64,000 nucleotides of DNA from Collinsella stercoris DSM 13279 (GTDB lineage Bacteria; Actinomycetota; Coriobacteriia; Coriobacteriales; Coriobacteriaceae), in NCBI RefSeq assembly GCF_020735465.1, contig NZ_CP085935.1, positions 62,001-126,000 on the forward strand. Reading direction: 5' to 3'. A program made the translations under genes and the position numbers. Position 1 is the stretch's first letter, and each line of letters opens with the position of its first letter. The notes beneath the pieces were generated by a model. It had not been told where the DNA came from and made no database searches. It was given only the letters and a program-made list of their open reading frames with translations. Shown here in pieces: positions 24,933 to 32,954 of the stretch.

Positions 24933-25111
24933 CGCGAAGTCGGGTCAAAGACTGGCTGCTTCTTTTTGGTTTGCAAGTGCAGCGATTGTAAAGGGCGTGA
25001 TGCTGTTTACCGATAGTTCTTTAATTTCGACTTCCCATCCTATAATTTCAAGAATACAACTTTTCTATACAGGAAAAAGTGAGGCCCCAATTACGCAGAG
25101 GCGGAAAGAAA

Positions 25112-25489
25112 ATGAAGACGGTACGAAGAATCGTTATACCCGCAGTGCTTCTGATAAGTGCGGCTGGCCTGTGGTCGCTATGGAGAAGCTCCGTTCCCGT
25201 GGGAGATTGGAATCCGATGCAAGAAAAAACGAGTTCCGGTTGGCTGGTAGAGGTGGACCTTGAGGCCGGAACGTTTACGCTCAGGGATGTTGAAGGGTGC
25301 GCTAAGGCCGATGGGAACGATGTGGACGGCGTGGTCGTGTTTGGCTTAAGCGACAGGCGTGATTTGGAAAAGCTCCGCGCCGAGTTTCCTTTGGGGTCAC
25401 AGATCGTTGTGGAGCACGAACGTGTAGAAGGACTTGTCAGTGATGCTGGTCAGTTAAAGTGCCTGAACTATCGAGGTCCCGAGACTTGA
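25112..25489 (+). CDS. Small membrane-anchored hypothetical protein
   Basis: The 125-residue product starts with a basic N-terminus and one hydrophobic segment (IVIPAVLLISAAGLWSLW), then an extracytoplasmic part with two cysteines. I recognise no family with confidence. The segment WLVEVDLEAGTFTLRDVEG suggests a small beta-rich domain. The ATG at 25112 has only a weak GGAAAG upstream. Base composition is lower in GC than its neighbours and the upstream region is AT-rich, which hints at acquisition. It stands alone between a tRNA and the HAD gene. Confidence 0.6.
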   Translation: MKTVRRIVIPAVLLISAAGLWSLWRSSVPVGDWNPMQEKTSSGWLVEVDLEAGTFTLRDVEGCAKADGNDVDGVVVFGLSDRRDLEKLRAEFPLGSQIVVEHERVEGLVSDAGQLKCLNYRGPET

Positions 25490-25627
25490 CGTTGCTGAAA
25501 AATGCAATTGCCTTATAAGGGGATGGGAATAATAGCGACTGTCCACTTTGCTGAGCGACATGACGGTGTAGTTGTCATCCTTTGTTTATCATGGTGAGGA
25601 CGAATCTGCATCGCGAGAAAGGCTGCC

Positions 25628-26551
25628 ATGAGCGACTTCGACCTCTCGAACTATCCCGTCCTGCCGAGCGAGCCTGCGGGCGAGCTGCGCGAGAAGCTCA
25701 GCCGCGTGAAATACGTCTTCACCGACCTGGACGCCACCATGCTGGCGCCCGGCTCCTGCGCGCTCGCGGGCAACGACGGCGCTCCGAGCACCATGCTCGT
25801 CGAGGCTATCGTGGCACTCAAGCGCGCCGGCGTCGAGATCATCCCGTGCTCCGGCCGTGCTCGCGTGATGATGCACGAGGACTCGCGCATCCTCGGCTTC
25901 AACTCCTATATCGGCGAGATGGGCGGCCTGCTCATGCTCGACCTCAAGGCGAACGAGTGGGAGTACTTCACCGGCGACATGCCCTACGACCCCGCGTGCG
26001 GCCTCACCCCGCATCAGGTCATCGAGCAGGCCGGCGTGTGCCAGGGCATCATCGACCGCTGGTCTGGCCGCATCGAGTACCACAACGACATGGCTAACGG
26101 CATCAAGTACCGCGAGGTCACCGTGGGCATGCGCGGCGAGGTGCCGGACGAGGAGGCCCAGGCCATGATCGACAAGGCCGGTCTTGGCCTGGTGTGGGCC
26201 AACAACGGCTACCTCACCCATGTGTCCAAGCCCACCTCGCTCGACTTGGGCGAGGACGGCCCCGGCCGCGCGTTCAACATCATGCCCGCCGGCCTCAACA
26301 AGGGCCGCGGCATCGAGCGTTTCTGCGAGCTGCGCGGCATCGACCCCGCCGAGACCCTCGCCATCGGCGACTCCGAGTCCGATTTTCTGGCGGCGCCGTA
26401 CGTGGGAACGTTCGTCTGCGTGGAAAACGCGCTCAAGGATCCCGCCACGCCGGCGCTCATCGCCGAGAACGACAACGTGTACATCACGCGCGGAAAGGTC
26501 GTCGAGGGCTGGGTGTACATGGCGAACGCCCTGCTCGCGGCAAAGGCGTAA
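25628..26551 (+). CDS. HAD-superfamily (Cof-type) phosphatase
   Basis: The 307-residue protein has the haloacid dehalogenase motifs: I, FTDLDATM near 31 with the DxD nucleophile pair; II, PCSGR near 76; III, a lysine in NKGRGIERF near 220; and IV, AIGDSESDFLAAP near 239. The cap between motifs II and III is of the IIB type found in Cof-like sugar and cofactor phosphatases. The substrate cannot be told. AAAGG precedes the ATG. It is 18 bases upstream of murI, so the two are likely co-transcribed. Confidence 0.88.
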   Translation: MSDFDLSNYPVLPSEPAGELREKLSRVKYVFTDLDATMLAPGSCALAGNDGAPSTMLVEAIVALKRAGVEIIPCSGRARVMMHEDSRILGFNSYIGEMGGLLMLDLKANEWEYFTGDMPYDPACGLTPHQVIEQAGVCQGIIDRWSGRIEYHNDMANGIKYREVTVGMRGEVPDEEAQAMIDKAGLGLVWANNGYLTHVSKPTSLDLGEDGPGRAFNIMPAGLNKGRGIERFCELRGIDPAETLAIGDSESDFLAAPYVGTFVCVENALKDPATPALIAENDNVYITRGKVVEGWVYMANALLAAKA

Positions 26552-26569
26552 GGGAGGGGAGAGCGCGGG

Positions 26570-27448
26570 ATGCTCGATAGCGAACGCCCCATCGGCGTAT
26601 TCGATTCCGGCCTGGGTGGCCTCACCGTCGCCCGGTGCATTGCCGAATCGCTGCCCCATGAATCGATTTACTACGTGGGCGATACCAAACGGTGCCCGTA
26701 TGGCGTGCGCTCCGAGGAGGAGGTGCGCGCCTTTGTGCTCCAGGCGGGCCATTGGCTGGCCGAGCATGACGTCAAGATCATGGTCATCGCCTGTAACACG
26801 GCGACGGCCGCGGGCCTTCGCATCGCGCAGCAGATCCTGCCGGTGCCCGTCATCGGTGTGATTGCCCCGGGTGCCCGCGCGGCGATCAACTCCACGCGCA
26901 CCCGCAAGGTGGGCGTGCTCGCCACGCCGCTCACGGTGCGCACGGGCGCGTACACCCGCGCCATCCAGGATTTGGATGCGGGCGTGAACGTGTACGGCTG
27001 CCCGGCGCCCAGCTTTGTGGAGATCGTTGAGCGCGAGCTCGCCACGGGGGCGCATTTGCAGGAGCGTTGGCTGCAGGACGGGGACATCTTCGACACACCC
27101 GAGAACCGCGCCGAGGTGGAACGCACCCTGGCGCCTATTGTCGAAGGCGGCGCCCAAGTGGACACGGTGGTGCTCGGATGCACGCATTTTCCGCTGCTCG
27201 CGGGCCCCATCCGCCATGCGCTCGGCCCGGACGTGCGCGTGGTGTCCTCGGCCGAGGAGACAACGCGCGAGCTTGAGGACATCCTGCGCCGGCGCAACCA
27301 GCTGGCGGGGATCGGGCATCGACCGACGCACCGTTTTGCCACCACGTCGGACAACATCGCGGAGTTCGCGGCGGCCGGCAGCTTTATCTTTGGCCAGCCG
27401 CTCAAGAGCATCGAGCACGTCTCGCTCGACGAGCTTCGCGGGCTCTAG
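26570..27448 (+). CDS. murI: Glutamate racemase
   Basis: MurI makes D-glutamate for peptidoglycan by a two-cysteine mechanism. The 292-residue product has IGVFDSGLGGLTVAR near 8, the first catalytic cysteine C75 in MVIACNTATA and the second in VLGCTHFPLL near 201. It supplies the D-Glu that the MurT-GatD fusion at the left of the window later amidates in lipid II. GGGGAGAGC lies before the ATG. It follows the HAD gene closely. Confidence 0.96.
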   Translation: MLDSERPIGVFDSGLGGLTVARCIAESLPHESIYYVGDTKRCPYGVRSEEEVRAFVLQAGHWLAEHDVKIMVIACNTATAAGLRIAQQILPVPVIGVIAPGARAAINSTRTRKVGVLATPLTVRTGAYTRAIQDLDAGVNVYGCPAPSFVEIVERELATGAHLQERWLQDGDIFDTPENRAEVERTLAPIVEGGAQVDTVVLGCTHFPLLAGPIRHALGPDVRVVSSAEETTRELEDILRRRNQLAGIGHRPTHRFATTSDNIAEFAAAGSFIFGQPLKSIEHVSLDELRGL

Positions 27449-27539
27449 CGTTCGATTGCCGTCCTGGCTCGATGTCTCGGCTGGGCTGCCGCGAGCGTTC
27501 CGCCCGGCCGGGGCGTGCGGCGGGCGTGTGCCCCGTGTC

Positions 27540-27730
27540 TGGACCCCACGTCTAAATCTCGCCTTTGCATCCCGCGCTTGTACGTCACGTTTTCACCCCC
27601 CCGTTTGCATCCCACGCTTGCACGTCACGCTTACATCACGCGCTTGCACGCCACGTTTTCATCTCGCGTCTACATCACGCCATCTCGCGTCTACTTCACG
27701 TATTTGCACGTCACGTTTCCATTTCACATC
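27540..27730. repeat. Degenerate tandem repeat array before rph
   Basis: Units of about 36 bases contain TTGCATCCCGCGCTTG and ACGTCACGTTTTCA in several diverged versions, with shorter CATCTCGCGTCTACATCACG units inside. It fills the gap between murI and rph and stops 18 bases before the rph start. Confidence 0.8.
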
Positions 27731-27747
27731 GAAAGGACCTTTACCCC

Positions 27748-28482
27748 ATGGATCACATGCTTATCAATCGGTCGTTCGACCGCGCCGCAGATGCGATGCG
27801 CCCCGTCAACCTCACGCGCGACGTGATGAAGAACGCGCTTGGTTCCTGCCTTGTCGAGTTCGGCGACACCAAGGTGCTCTGCGCCGCCACCATCGAGGAG
27901 GGCGTGCCCGGCTGGCGCAAGGCGAGCCGACAGGGCTGGGTCACGGCGGAGTACGCCATGCTGCCCGCCTCCACCAATCGCCGCACGCGTCGCGAGACGT
28001 CCAATCGCAAGGGCCGCTCCATGGAGATCGAGCGCCTGATTGGCCGCAGCCTGCGCACCGTGGTGAACATGAAGGCGCTCGGCGAGCACACGGTCACGGT
28101 CGACTGCGACGTTATCCAGGCAGATGGCGGCACCCGTACGGCGAGCATCACCGGCGCGTGGGTGGCGCTGCACGACGCTCTCATGGCGTGGGTCGAGGCG
28201 GGCAAGATCTCACGCCTGCCGCTCACCGGTCAGGTGGCCGCCGTGTCCATGGGCCTGGTCGACGGTTGCGAGCTGCTCGACCTCGACTATGCCGAGGACA
28301 GCCATGCGGAGGTCGACATGAACCTCGTGGCGACCGATGCCGGCGAGATCATCGAGATCCAGGGCACCGGCGAGCAGACGCCGTTCGACCGTGCTCGCCT
28401 GAACCGCCTGCTCGACCTGGGCGAGCTGGGTATCAAGCAGCTCATCGACCTGCAAAACGAGGTCACGGCCTTTAGGGACTAG
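27748..28482 (+). CDS. rph: Ribonuclease PH
   Basis: RNase PH trims the 3' ends of tRNA precursors by phosphorolysis. The 244-residue product has the family start [20 protein letters not shown]-like, [19 protein letters not shown] near 40, the RNA-binding stretch STNRRTRRE near 77 and [11 protein letters not shown]-like ([19 protein letters not shown]) near 119. ATG 27748 with GAAAGGA ten bases upstream is chosen. Downstream are rdgB and dtd, a common quality-control grouping. Confidence 0.96.
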   Translation: MDHMLINRSFDRAADAMRPVNLTRDVMKNALGSCLVEFGDTKVLCAATIEEGVPGWRKASRQGWVTAEYAMLPASTNRRTRRETSNRKGRSMEIERLIGRSLRTVVNMKALGEHTVTVDCDVIQADGGTRTASITGAWVALHDALMAWVEAGKISRLPLTGQVAAVSMGLVDGCELLDLDYAEDSHAEVDMNLVATDAGEIIEIQGTGEQTPFDRARLNRLLDLGELGIKQLIDLQNEVTAFRD

Positions 28483-28560
28483 CACGCAAGGGAGTGGCAC
28501 GCAAAAGGGACGGCCTCCGCACACCTTGCGTGCCCCAAGCTCGGTGCACTGTGCGAGGCG

Positions 28561-28670
28561 TCGATGCACCGAACGAAACGCCGATGCACCGGGCGAAGCA
28601 TCGATATGCTAAGCGAAACCTCGATGTATCTGGCAAAACTCGATGCACCAAGCGAAACGCCGATGCACTT
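28561..28670. repeat. 20-nt degenerate tandem repeat, about five and a half units
   Basis: Units TCGATGCACCGAACGAAACG, CCGATGCACCGGGCGAAGCA and so on start at 28561, 28581, 28601, 28621, 28640 and 28660. Spacing is almost exactly 20 bases. Confidence 0.9.
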
Positions 28671-28718
28671 TTTGACCATCTTCCAAGGGAAAAGTGGTTG
28701 AAAACTGCACCGAGTTTT

Positions 28719-28852
28719 ACGGATGTGCATGGAGTATGACCTGACGCGCGGAACGATGTGCATGGAGTATGCCCCTGCGCGCGGAACGGATGTGCACGGG
28801 ATGCGCCCAGAGCACGCAACGGATGTGCGCGGGGTATGCTTCAACATGCGGA
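28719..28852. repeat. 33-34-nt tandem repeat, four units
   Basis: Units at 28719, 28753, 28786 and 28819 each begin ACGGATGTGCATGGAGTATG or a close variant. The last unit ends 32 bases before the rdgB start. A GGAG-N-ATG-like string is present in the first two units. Confidence 0.9.
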
Positions 28853-28884
28853 AACTCATAGATAGAGAAAGGACGGTGCCGAAC

Positions 28885-29607
28885 ATGGCGCTGGAAAAAA
28901 TCGATATCGCGACGCTCGACCCCAAGCGCACCATCGTGGTGGCGACGGGCAACGCGCACAAGCTCACCGAGATTGAGGCCATCTTGAGCGAGGTCCTGCC
29001 GGAGGTCCGCTTTGTGGCCTTGGGTCAGCTCGGCGACTTCGAGGACCCCGAGGAGACGGGCACCACGTTTGTGGAGAACGCGATCATCAAGGCCGAGGCT
29101 GCGGTTGCGGCCACCGGCCTTGCGGCAATCGCCGACGACTCCGGCCTGGTTGTGGATGCGCTGGACGGCGAGCCGGGTGTGTACTCGGCGCGCTATGCCG
29201 GTGTGCACGGGGATGACGCCGCCAACAACGCCAAGCTCCTCGACAAACTCGGCGACACCCCGGATGCCGAGCGTACCGCGCGCTTCATGAGCGTCGTCGC
29301 CCTCATCGATGCAAGCGGCTGCGTGCTCACGGGCACGGGCGCCTGCGAGGGCGTAATTGCCCGCGAGGGCCGCGGCGAGCACGGTTTTGGCTACGACCCG
29401 CTGTTCCTTCCCGTCGACACCCCGGGCAAGACTATGGCGGAGCTCACGCCGGAGGAGAAGAACGCCATCAGCCACCGTTTCCACGCGCTGCAGGACCTGT
29501 CTGCCCAGCTGGTGCAGGCGGCGTCTGCCGAGGATGCCGAGCGGGCAGGGGAGACTGGCGGTGCGGAATGCCCCTCTGCACCCGGTTCCGCGGCAGGGGA
29601 TCGCTAG
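28885..29607 (+). CDS. rdgB: XTP/dITP diphosphatase (RdgB/HAM1)
   Basis: This enzyme removes non-canonical purine nucleoside triphosphates from the pool. The 240-residue chain has the substrate motif VVATGNAHKLTEIEAIL, TFVENAIIKA near 53, the catalytic AIADDSGLVVDALDG near 78 and GEHGFGYDPLFLP near 160, then SHRFHAL. A C-terminal tail of about 35 residues, rich in Ala/Glu/Gly, is longer than usual. ATG 28885 has AAAGGA 11 bases upstream. The stop is one base from the dtd start. Confidence 0.94.
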   Translation: MALEKIDIATLDPKRTIVVATGNAHKLTEIEAILSEVLPEVRFVALGQLGDFEDPEETGTTFVENAIIKAEAAVAATGLAAIADDSGLVVDALDGEPGVYSARYAGVHGDDAANNAKLLDKLGDTPDAERTARFMSVVALIDASGCVLTGTGACEGVIAREGRGEHGFGYDPLFLPVDTPGKTMAELTPEEKNAISHRFHALQDLSAQLVQAASAEDAERAGETGGAECPSAPGSAAGDR

Positions 29608-29608
29608 C

Positions 29609-30055
29609 ATGCGCGCGGTCGTTCAGCGCGTGCGACACGCGAGCGTCGCCATCGACGGTGAGGCCGTAGGTTCGATCGGCAGGGGTTACCTCGTTCTGCT
29701 CGGCGTGGGCCATGCCGACACGCGGGCGGAGGCGGACAAGCTGTGGAACAAGATCTTCGCCCTGCGCATCAACGATGACGAGGACGGCAAGACCAACCTC
29801 GCCTTGGCGGATGTTGCGGGCGAGGTTTTGGTGGTCTCCCAGTTCACCCTGTTTGCTAACTGCAAAAAGGGCCGCCGCCCCTCGTTCACCGAGGCTGCCC
29901 CGCCCGCGCAGGCAGCCGAGCTCTACGAGTACTTCGTCGACCTTGCGCGCCGCGACGTCGAGCACGTGGCGACGGGTCGCTTTGGCGCGAACATGCAGGT
30001 CGAGCTTTTGAACGACGGTCCCTTTACCATCGTGCTCGATACCGACGAATTGTAG
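29609..30055 (+). CDS. dtd: D-aminoacyl-tRNA deacylase
   Basis: Dtd removes D-amino acids from mischarged tRNA. The 148-residue product begins MRAVVQRVRHASVAIDGE, has the signature SQFTLFA near 79 and the C-terminal NDGPFTIVLD, which corresponds to the family's cross-subunit GP motif. AGGGGA lies eight bases before the ATG. It follows rdgB with a one-base gap and is likely in the same transcript. A hairpin element follows it before veg. Confidence 0.95.
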   Translation: MRAVVQRVRHASVAIDGEAVGSIGRGYLVLLGVGHADTRAEADKLWNKIFALRINDDEDGKTNLALADVAGEVLVVSQFTLFANCKKGRRPSFTEAAPPAQAAELYEYFVDLARRDVEHVATGRFGANMQVELLNDGPFTIVLDTDEL

Positions 30056-30100
30056 TCAGGGCTTCACTCACGCCGAGGTTGTTGCCCCCGTTAGCCCGCC

Positions 30101-30193
30101 GGGCACTTTGTCCGAGGCGAGTTCCGCACGAGCCGAAGGTCCCACTGGGGCCTTCGTGCGAGCAGGACTGCCCGAACATCGGACAAAACGCCC
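30101..30193 (+). ncRNA. Conserved-core hairpin element upstream of veg (copy 1 of 3)
   Basis: The outer stem TTTGTCCGA (30107-30115) pairs with TCGGACAAA (30179-30187). Inside lie the conserved strings GCGAGTTCCGCACGAGCCGA and GCGAGCAGGACTGCCCGA on either side of an apical CCGAAGG/CCTTCG stem. Related elements lie at 50749-50831 and 51608-51720 in the same orientation, with different stem bases. A structured RNA or small repeat is likely; function unknown. Confidence 0.6.
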
Positions 30194-30298
30194 CCGTCGG
30201 CGCCCGGAGCGACAATCGTATCGATCCTTGCTATACTCCAATGCGTATGTCTATTCTTGGGCGCATTCTGTCAAGCGCCCGTATGTGGAGGCCATCGC

Positions 30299-30595
30299 AT
30301 GGAAGAGCTCGAAGTCAATCACGTTGCGGAGATCAAGGAAAAGCTGACCGAGATGGTCGGCGACCGCGTCAAGGTCAAGGCCAACATGGGCCGCACGCGC
30401 GTCATCGAGCGCATGGGCGTTATCAAGAACGTCCACCCCGCCGTGTTCATCGTCGAGGTTGACGAGCGCCGCGGTCGCAAGTCCCGTCAGTCCTACCAGT
30501 ACGTCGACGTGCTCACCGGCACGGTCGAGCTGTTCGACCCCGAGACCGGCGAGCATATCTTCACGCCGCTCGGCACCCAGCTCGAGGAGCACTAA
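30299..30595 (+). CDS. veg: Veg family protein
   Basis: The 98-residue protein matches the small Veg family of Gram-positive bacteria, with VKVKANMGRTRVIERMGVI and a C-terminal beta-rich part (RKSRQSYQYVDVLTGTVELF). In Bacillus, Veg affects biofilm gene expression; its molecular activity is not settled. GGAGG lies eight bases before ATG 30299. Its TAA is directly followed by the ispE start, an arrangement also common in Firmicutes. Confidence 0.9.
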   Translation: MEELEVNHVAEIKEKLTEMVGDRVKVKANMGRTRVIERMGVIKNVHPAVFIVEVDERRGRKSRQSYQYVDVLTGTVELFDPETGEHIFTPLGTQLEEH

Positions 30596-31570
30596 ATGAC
30601 CGCGGTCGGACGGGGCTCAAGCTCCGCTCCCAACCCGGCGTTCGACCCGTATCGCGCCGCGGCCCAGCCCGCCGCGCCCCAGGGGAACTTCATGCTCATC
30701 ACCGCCCCCGCAAAGATCAACCTGTATCTGGGCGTGCATGAGGGGACCGATGATGGGGGCTACCACCGCGTCGATACCGTGATGACGACGCTCGACATCT
30801 CGGACACCATCGCCATTGCGCCCTCCGACCGCCTGATGGTCAAGACGGTGCCCGAGGCGGACTTTCCCCAGGAGAGCAACACGGCGTACAAGGCCGCCGT
30901 GGCGATGGGGGAGGCGTTTGGCCGCGAGCCGAACTTCGCCATCCTCATCGACAAGCACATTCCGGTCCGCGCTGGCCTGGGCGGTCCGTCCACCGACGCC
31001 GCGGCGACCATCATGGGCATCTGCCGCTATTGGGGAGTCGACCCGCGCGACGAGCGCATCGATGCGGTCGCGCGCTCCATCGGCGCGGACGTTCCGTTTT
31101 TCCTCTATGGCCCTCCCGCCCATCTGGACGGGCGCGGCGATTCGATGCGTGAGCTGTTCCGCCCGCTCACGGGTACGCCCGTGGCGCTGGTAAAGCCCAT
31201 GACGGGTGGCGTCTCGACCGTCGAGGCGTATCGCCGCTTTGACGAGTCTCCCATCAAGGCGCAGCCTCTCGAGCCCATGCTCGAGGCCATGCGCTCACAC
31301 GACGAGCAGGTCATTTTCGATTGCGTGTCGAACAACCTGGCTCCCGTCGCCCGCGCGCTTTGTCCCGAGATCGGCGAGATCGTTGATTGGATGCGCGAGC
31401 AGCCCGACGTCCGCGCGGTCGATGTGTGCGGATCGGGCGCGACGGTCTTTGCCGTCTGCGCCACGCAAATGGCGGCCGATAAGATCGGCATCGCCGCGAT
31501 GAAGGAGCATGGCTGGTGGGCGCAAGCTGCGAGGATGGAAAAATCTGGACCAATTATCGCTGTGGGGTAG
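30596..31570 (+). CDS. ispE: 4-diphosphocytidyl-2-C-methyl-D-erythritol kinase
   Basis: IspE is the ATP-dependent kinase of the MEP isoprenoid pathway. The GHMP-kinase fold starts near residue 35 (APAKINLYLGVHEGTDDGGY). The glycine-rich ATP loop is PVRAGLGGPSTDAAATIM near 122, slightly unlike the usual GGGSSDAA. The third motif is VCGSGATVFAV near 281. About 30 N-terminal residues (Ala/Pro/Ser rich) precede the fold; an internal ATG near codon 33 is an alternative start. The chosen ATG follows the veg stop directly and has GAGGAG upstream. ispD and ispF lie 20 kb away in this window. Confidence 0.95.
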   Translation: MTAVGRGSSSAPNPAFDPYRAAAQPAAPQGNFMLITAPAKINLYLGVHEGTDDGGYHRVDTVMTTLDISDTIAIAPSDRLMVKTVPEADFPQESNTAYKAAVAMGEAFGREPNFAILIDKHIPVRAGLGGPSTDAAATIMGICRYWGVDPRDERIDAVARSIGADVPFFLYGPPAHLDGRGDSMRELFRPLTGTPVALVKPMTGGVSTVEAYRRFDESPIKAQPLEPMLEAMRSHDEQVIFDCVSNNLAPVARALCPEIGEIVDWMREQPDVRAVDVCGSGATVFAVCATQMAADKIGIAAMKEHGWWAQAARMEKSGPIIAVG

Positions 31571-31607
31571 ATTTTCGTTCGCGGCTTTGATACTATAGCC
31601 AAGCTAA

Positions 31608-31684
31608 CGGGTTGTGGCTCAGCTTGGTAGAGCACCGCGTTCGGGACGCGGGGGTCGCTGGTTCAAATCCAGTCAACCCGACCA
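31608..31684 (+). tRNA. tRNA-Pro (anticodon CGG)
   Basis: The acceptor CGGGTTG pairs with CAACCCG, the anticodon stem CCGCG/CGCGG holds the loop TTCGGGA, and the T-arm is GCTGGTTCAAATCCAGT. CCA is encoded. Confidence 0.95.
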
Positions 31685-31693
31685 TTACATTGC

Positions 31694-31723
31694 AAAGGGT
31701 CGCCTTATGGCGGCCTTTTTTTG
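31694..31723 (+). terminator. Terminator after tRNA-Pro
   Basis: AAAGGGTCGCC and GGCGGCCTTT pair around TTAT, followed by a run of seven T residues. Confidence 0.9.
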
Positions 31724-31963
31724 CATAACGGGCCCTGCCATAAAGGATTCCTATCATGGGCGGCCCATGCGCATCGCGCCGGCTCTGCGCGTTTTGGGTT
31801 TGGCCCACCGTTTACCGACTGTTTACCGTTTGCGATACGCTCCCGTGTAGAATAGACAAATATTGTGCAGTGTCGCGGTGGCGGGTTATACTCATTCGAG
31901 CTGTAACGCGCACGGCGAACATCGTGCCGTACACGCCAAACGGATCGTATCTGGAGGAAAAGT

Positions 31964-32215
31964 ATGTTCCCTAAAGGCTTTGAGTGGGTTGTCATCCTTA
32001 TCGTCGCCCTGCTGATTTTTGGCCCCAAGAACCTGCCAAAGCTCGGCAAGTCTCTGGGCAAGACGGTCAAGAACATCCGTGAGGGCATGTCCGGTGACGA
32101 GGCTCCTGCCGATGACGCCGAGGTTGTCGAGGAGGACGACGAGGTCGCTCAGCTCGAGGCTCAGCTCGCCGAGGCCAAGGCCAAGAAGGAAGCCGCCGCT
32201 AAGGACGCCGAGTAA
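31964..32215 (+). CDS. tatA: Sec-independent translocase subunit TatA/TatE
   Basis: TatA oligomers form the channel of the twin-arginine export system. The 83-residue product has one N-terminal membrane segment (FEWVVILIVALLIFGPKNLP) with the conserved FGPKNLPKLGK hinge and amphipathic helix, then an acidic, coiled-coil-like tail. GAGGAAAA precedes the ATG. tatC and tatB are not adjacent, so this may be a stand-alone copy or the main TatA encoded apart from TatC. Confidence 0.92.
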   Translation: MFPKGFEWVVILIVALLIFGPKNLPKLGKSLGKTVKNIREGMSGDEAPADDAEVVEEDDEVAQLEAQLAEAKAKKEAAAKDAE

Positions 32216-32315
32216 CCCGCTCGCATAAGGGTTGATCGCGGCCGGTTGACCCGCACTGGGTTTGCCGGTCGCTTTGCTGTTATTCTGCACAAGACGTACA
32301 AGAGGAGTTCGACGC

Positions 32316-32786
32316 ATGGATGCAAGCCAGATCGTACTGACTGCCGAGGGTCGCAAGAAGCTCGAGGAGGAGCTCGCCTATCTCGAGGGTGAGAAGGCCA
32401 AGGAGATCGTCGAGCACATCAAGGAAGCCCGCGCATTCGGCGACCTTTCCGAGAACGCCGAGTACGACGCCGCCAAGGAAGATCAGGCCCGCAACGCCGC
32501 CCGCATCGCCGAGATCCGCGCCACGCTGGCCAACGCCCAGGACGCCGTCGCCGGCTCCAACATGATCGTCTCCATTGGCAGCAACGTCACGCTGGTCGAC
32601 GGCGAGGGCGAGGCGTCCGACTTCACCATCGTCGGTACCACCGAGACCAACGTGCTCGAGCACAAGATCTCCAACGAGTCCCCGGTCGGCCGTGCCATCA
32701 TCGGTCACGCCGAGGGCGAGAGCGTCGAGGTCGTGCTCGCCTCTGGCAAGAAGCGCGTCTACACCATCGCCAAGATTTCGCGCTAG
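32316..32786 (+). CDS. greA: Transcription elongation factor GreA
   Basis: GreA rescues backtracked RNA polymerase by stimulating transcript cleavage. The 156-residue product has the N-terminal coiled coil with the acidic tip ARAFGDLSENAEYDAAKE near 38-55 and the C-terminal FKBP-like domain ending ESVEVVLASGKKRVYTIAKI. GAGGAG lies about eight bases before ATG 32316. A hairpin-rich gap separates it from lysS; the order greA-lysS is common in bacteria. Confidence 0.96.
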   Translation: MDASQIVLTAEGRKKLEEELAYLEGEKAKEIVEHIKEARAFGDLSENAEYDAAKEDQARNAARIAEIRATLANAQDAVAGSNMIVSIGSNVTLVDGEGEASDFTIVGTTETNVLEHKISNESPVGRAIIGHAEGESVEVVLASGKKRVYTIAKISR

Positions 32787-32954
32787 GGCTCACCCGTTAC
32801 CTATTGAGCTCTAGCGCTCGCTCCGCTCCCTGGTGCCTCATGGCGCCAGGGAGCGGTTTTCGTTTGGAACATGGGGCGGCACGCTCGTTGGGCGATCGCC
32901 GCATCGATGAACAGTCGGGCCACATGACCCGGCATTACGAGAGGAGTCACAAAG

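Noticed and set aside
24725-24976. Minus-strand frame reading MRDSNPQPCACKAPALTV
   Set aside because: This is the antisense translation of tRNA-Val and its flanks, a common false protein in databases.
28561-28852. Possible CRISPR array
   Set aside because: Units are contiguous and all degenerate, without alternating identical repeats and unique spacers, and no cas genes are present.
31593-31808. Minus-strand frame with GLTGFEPATPASRTRCSTKL
   Set aside because: Antisense of tRNA-Pro; not a gene.
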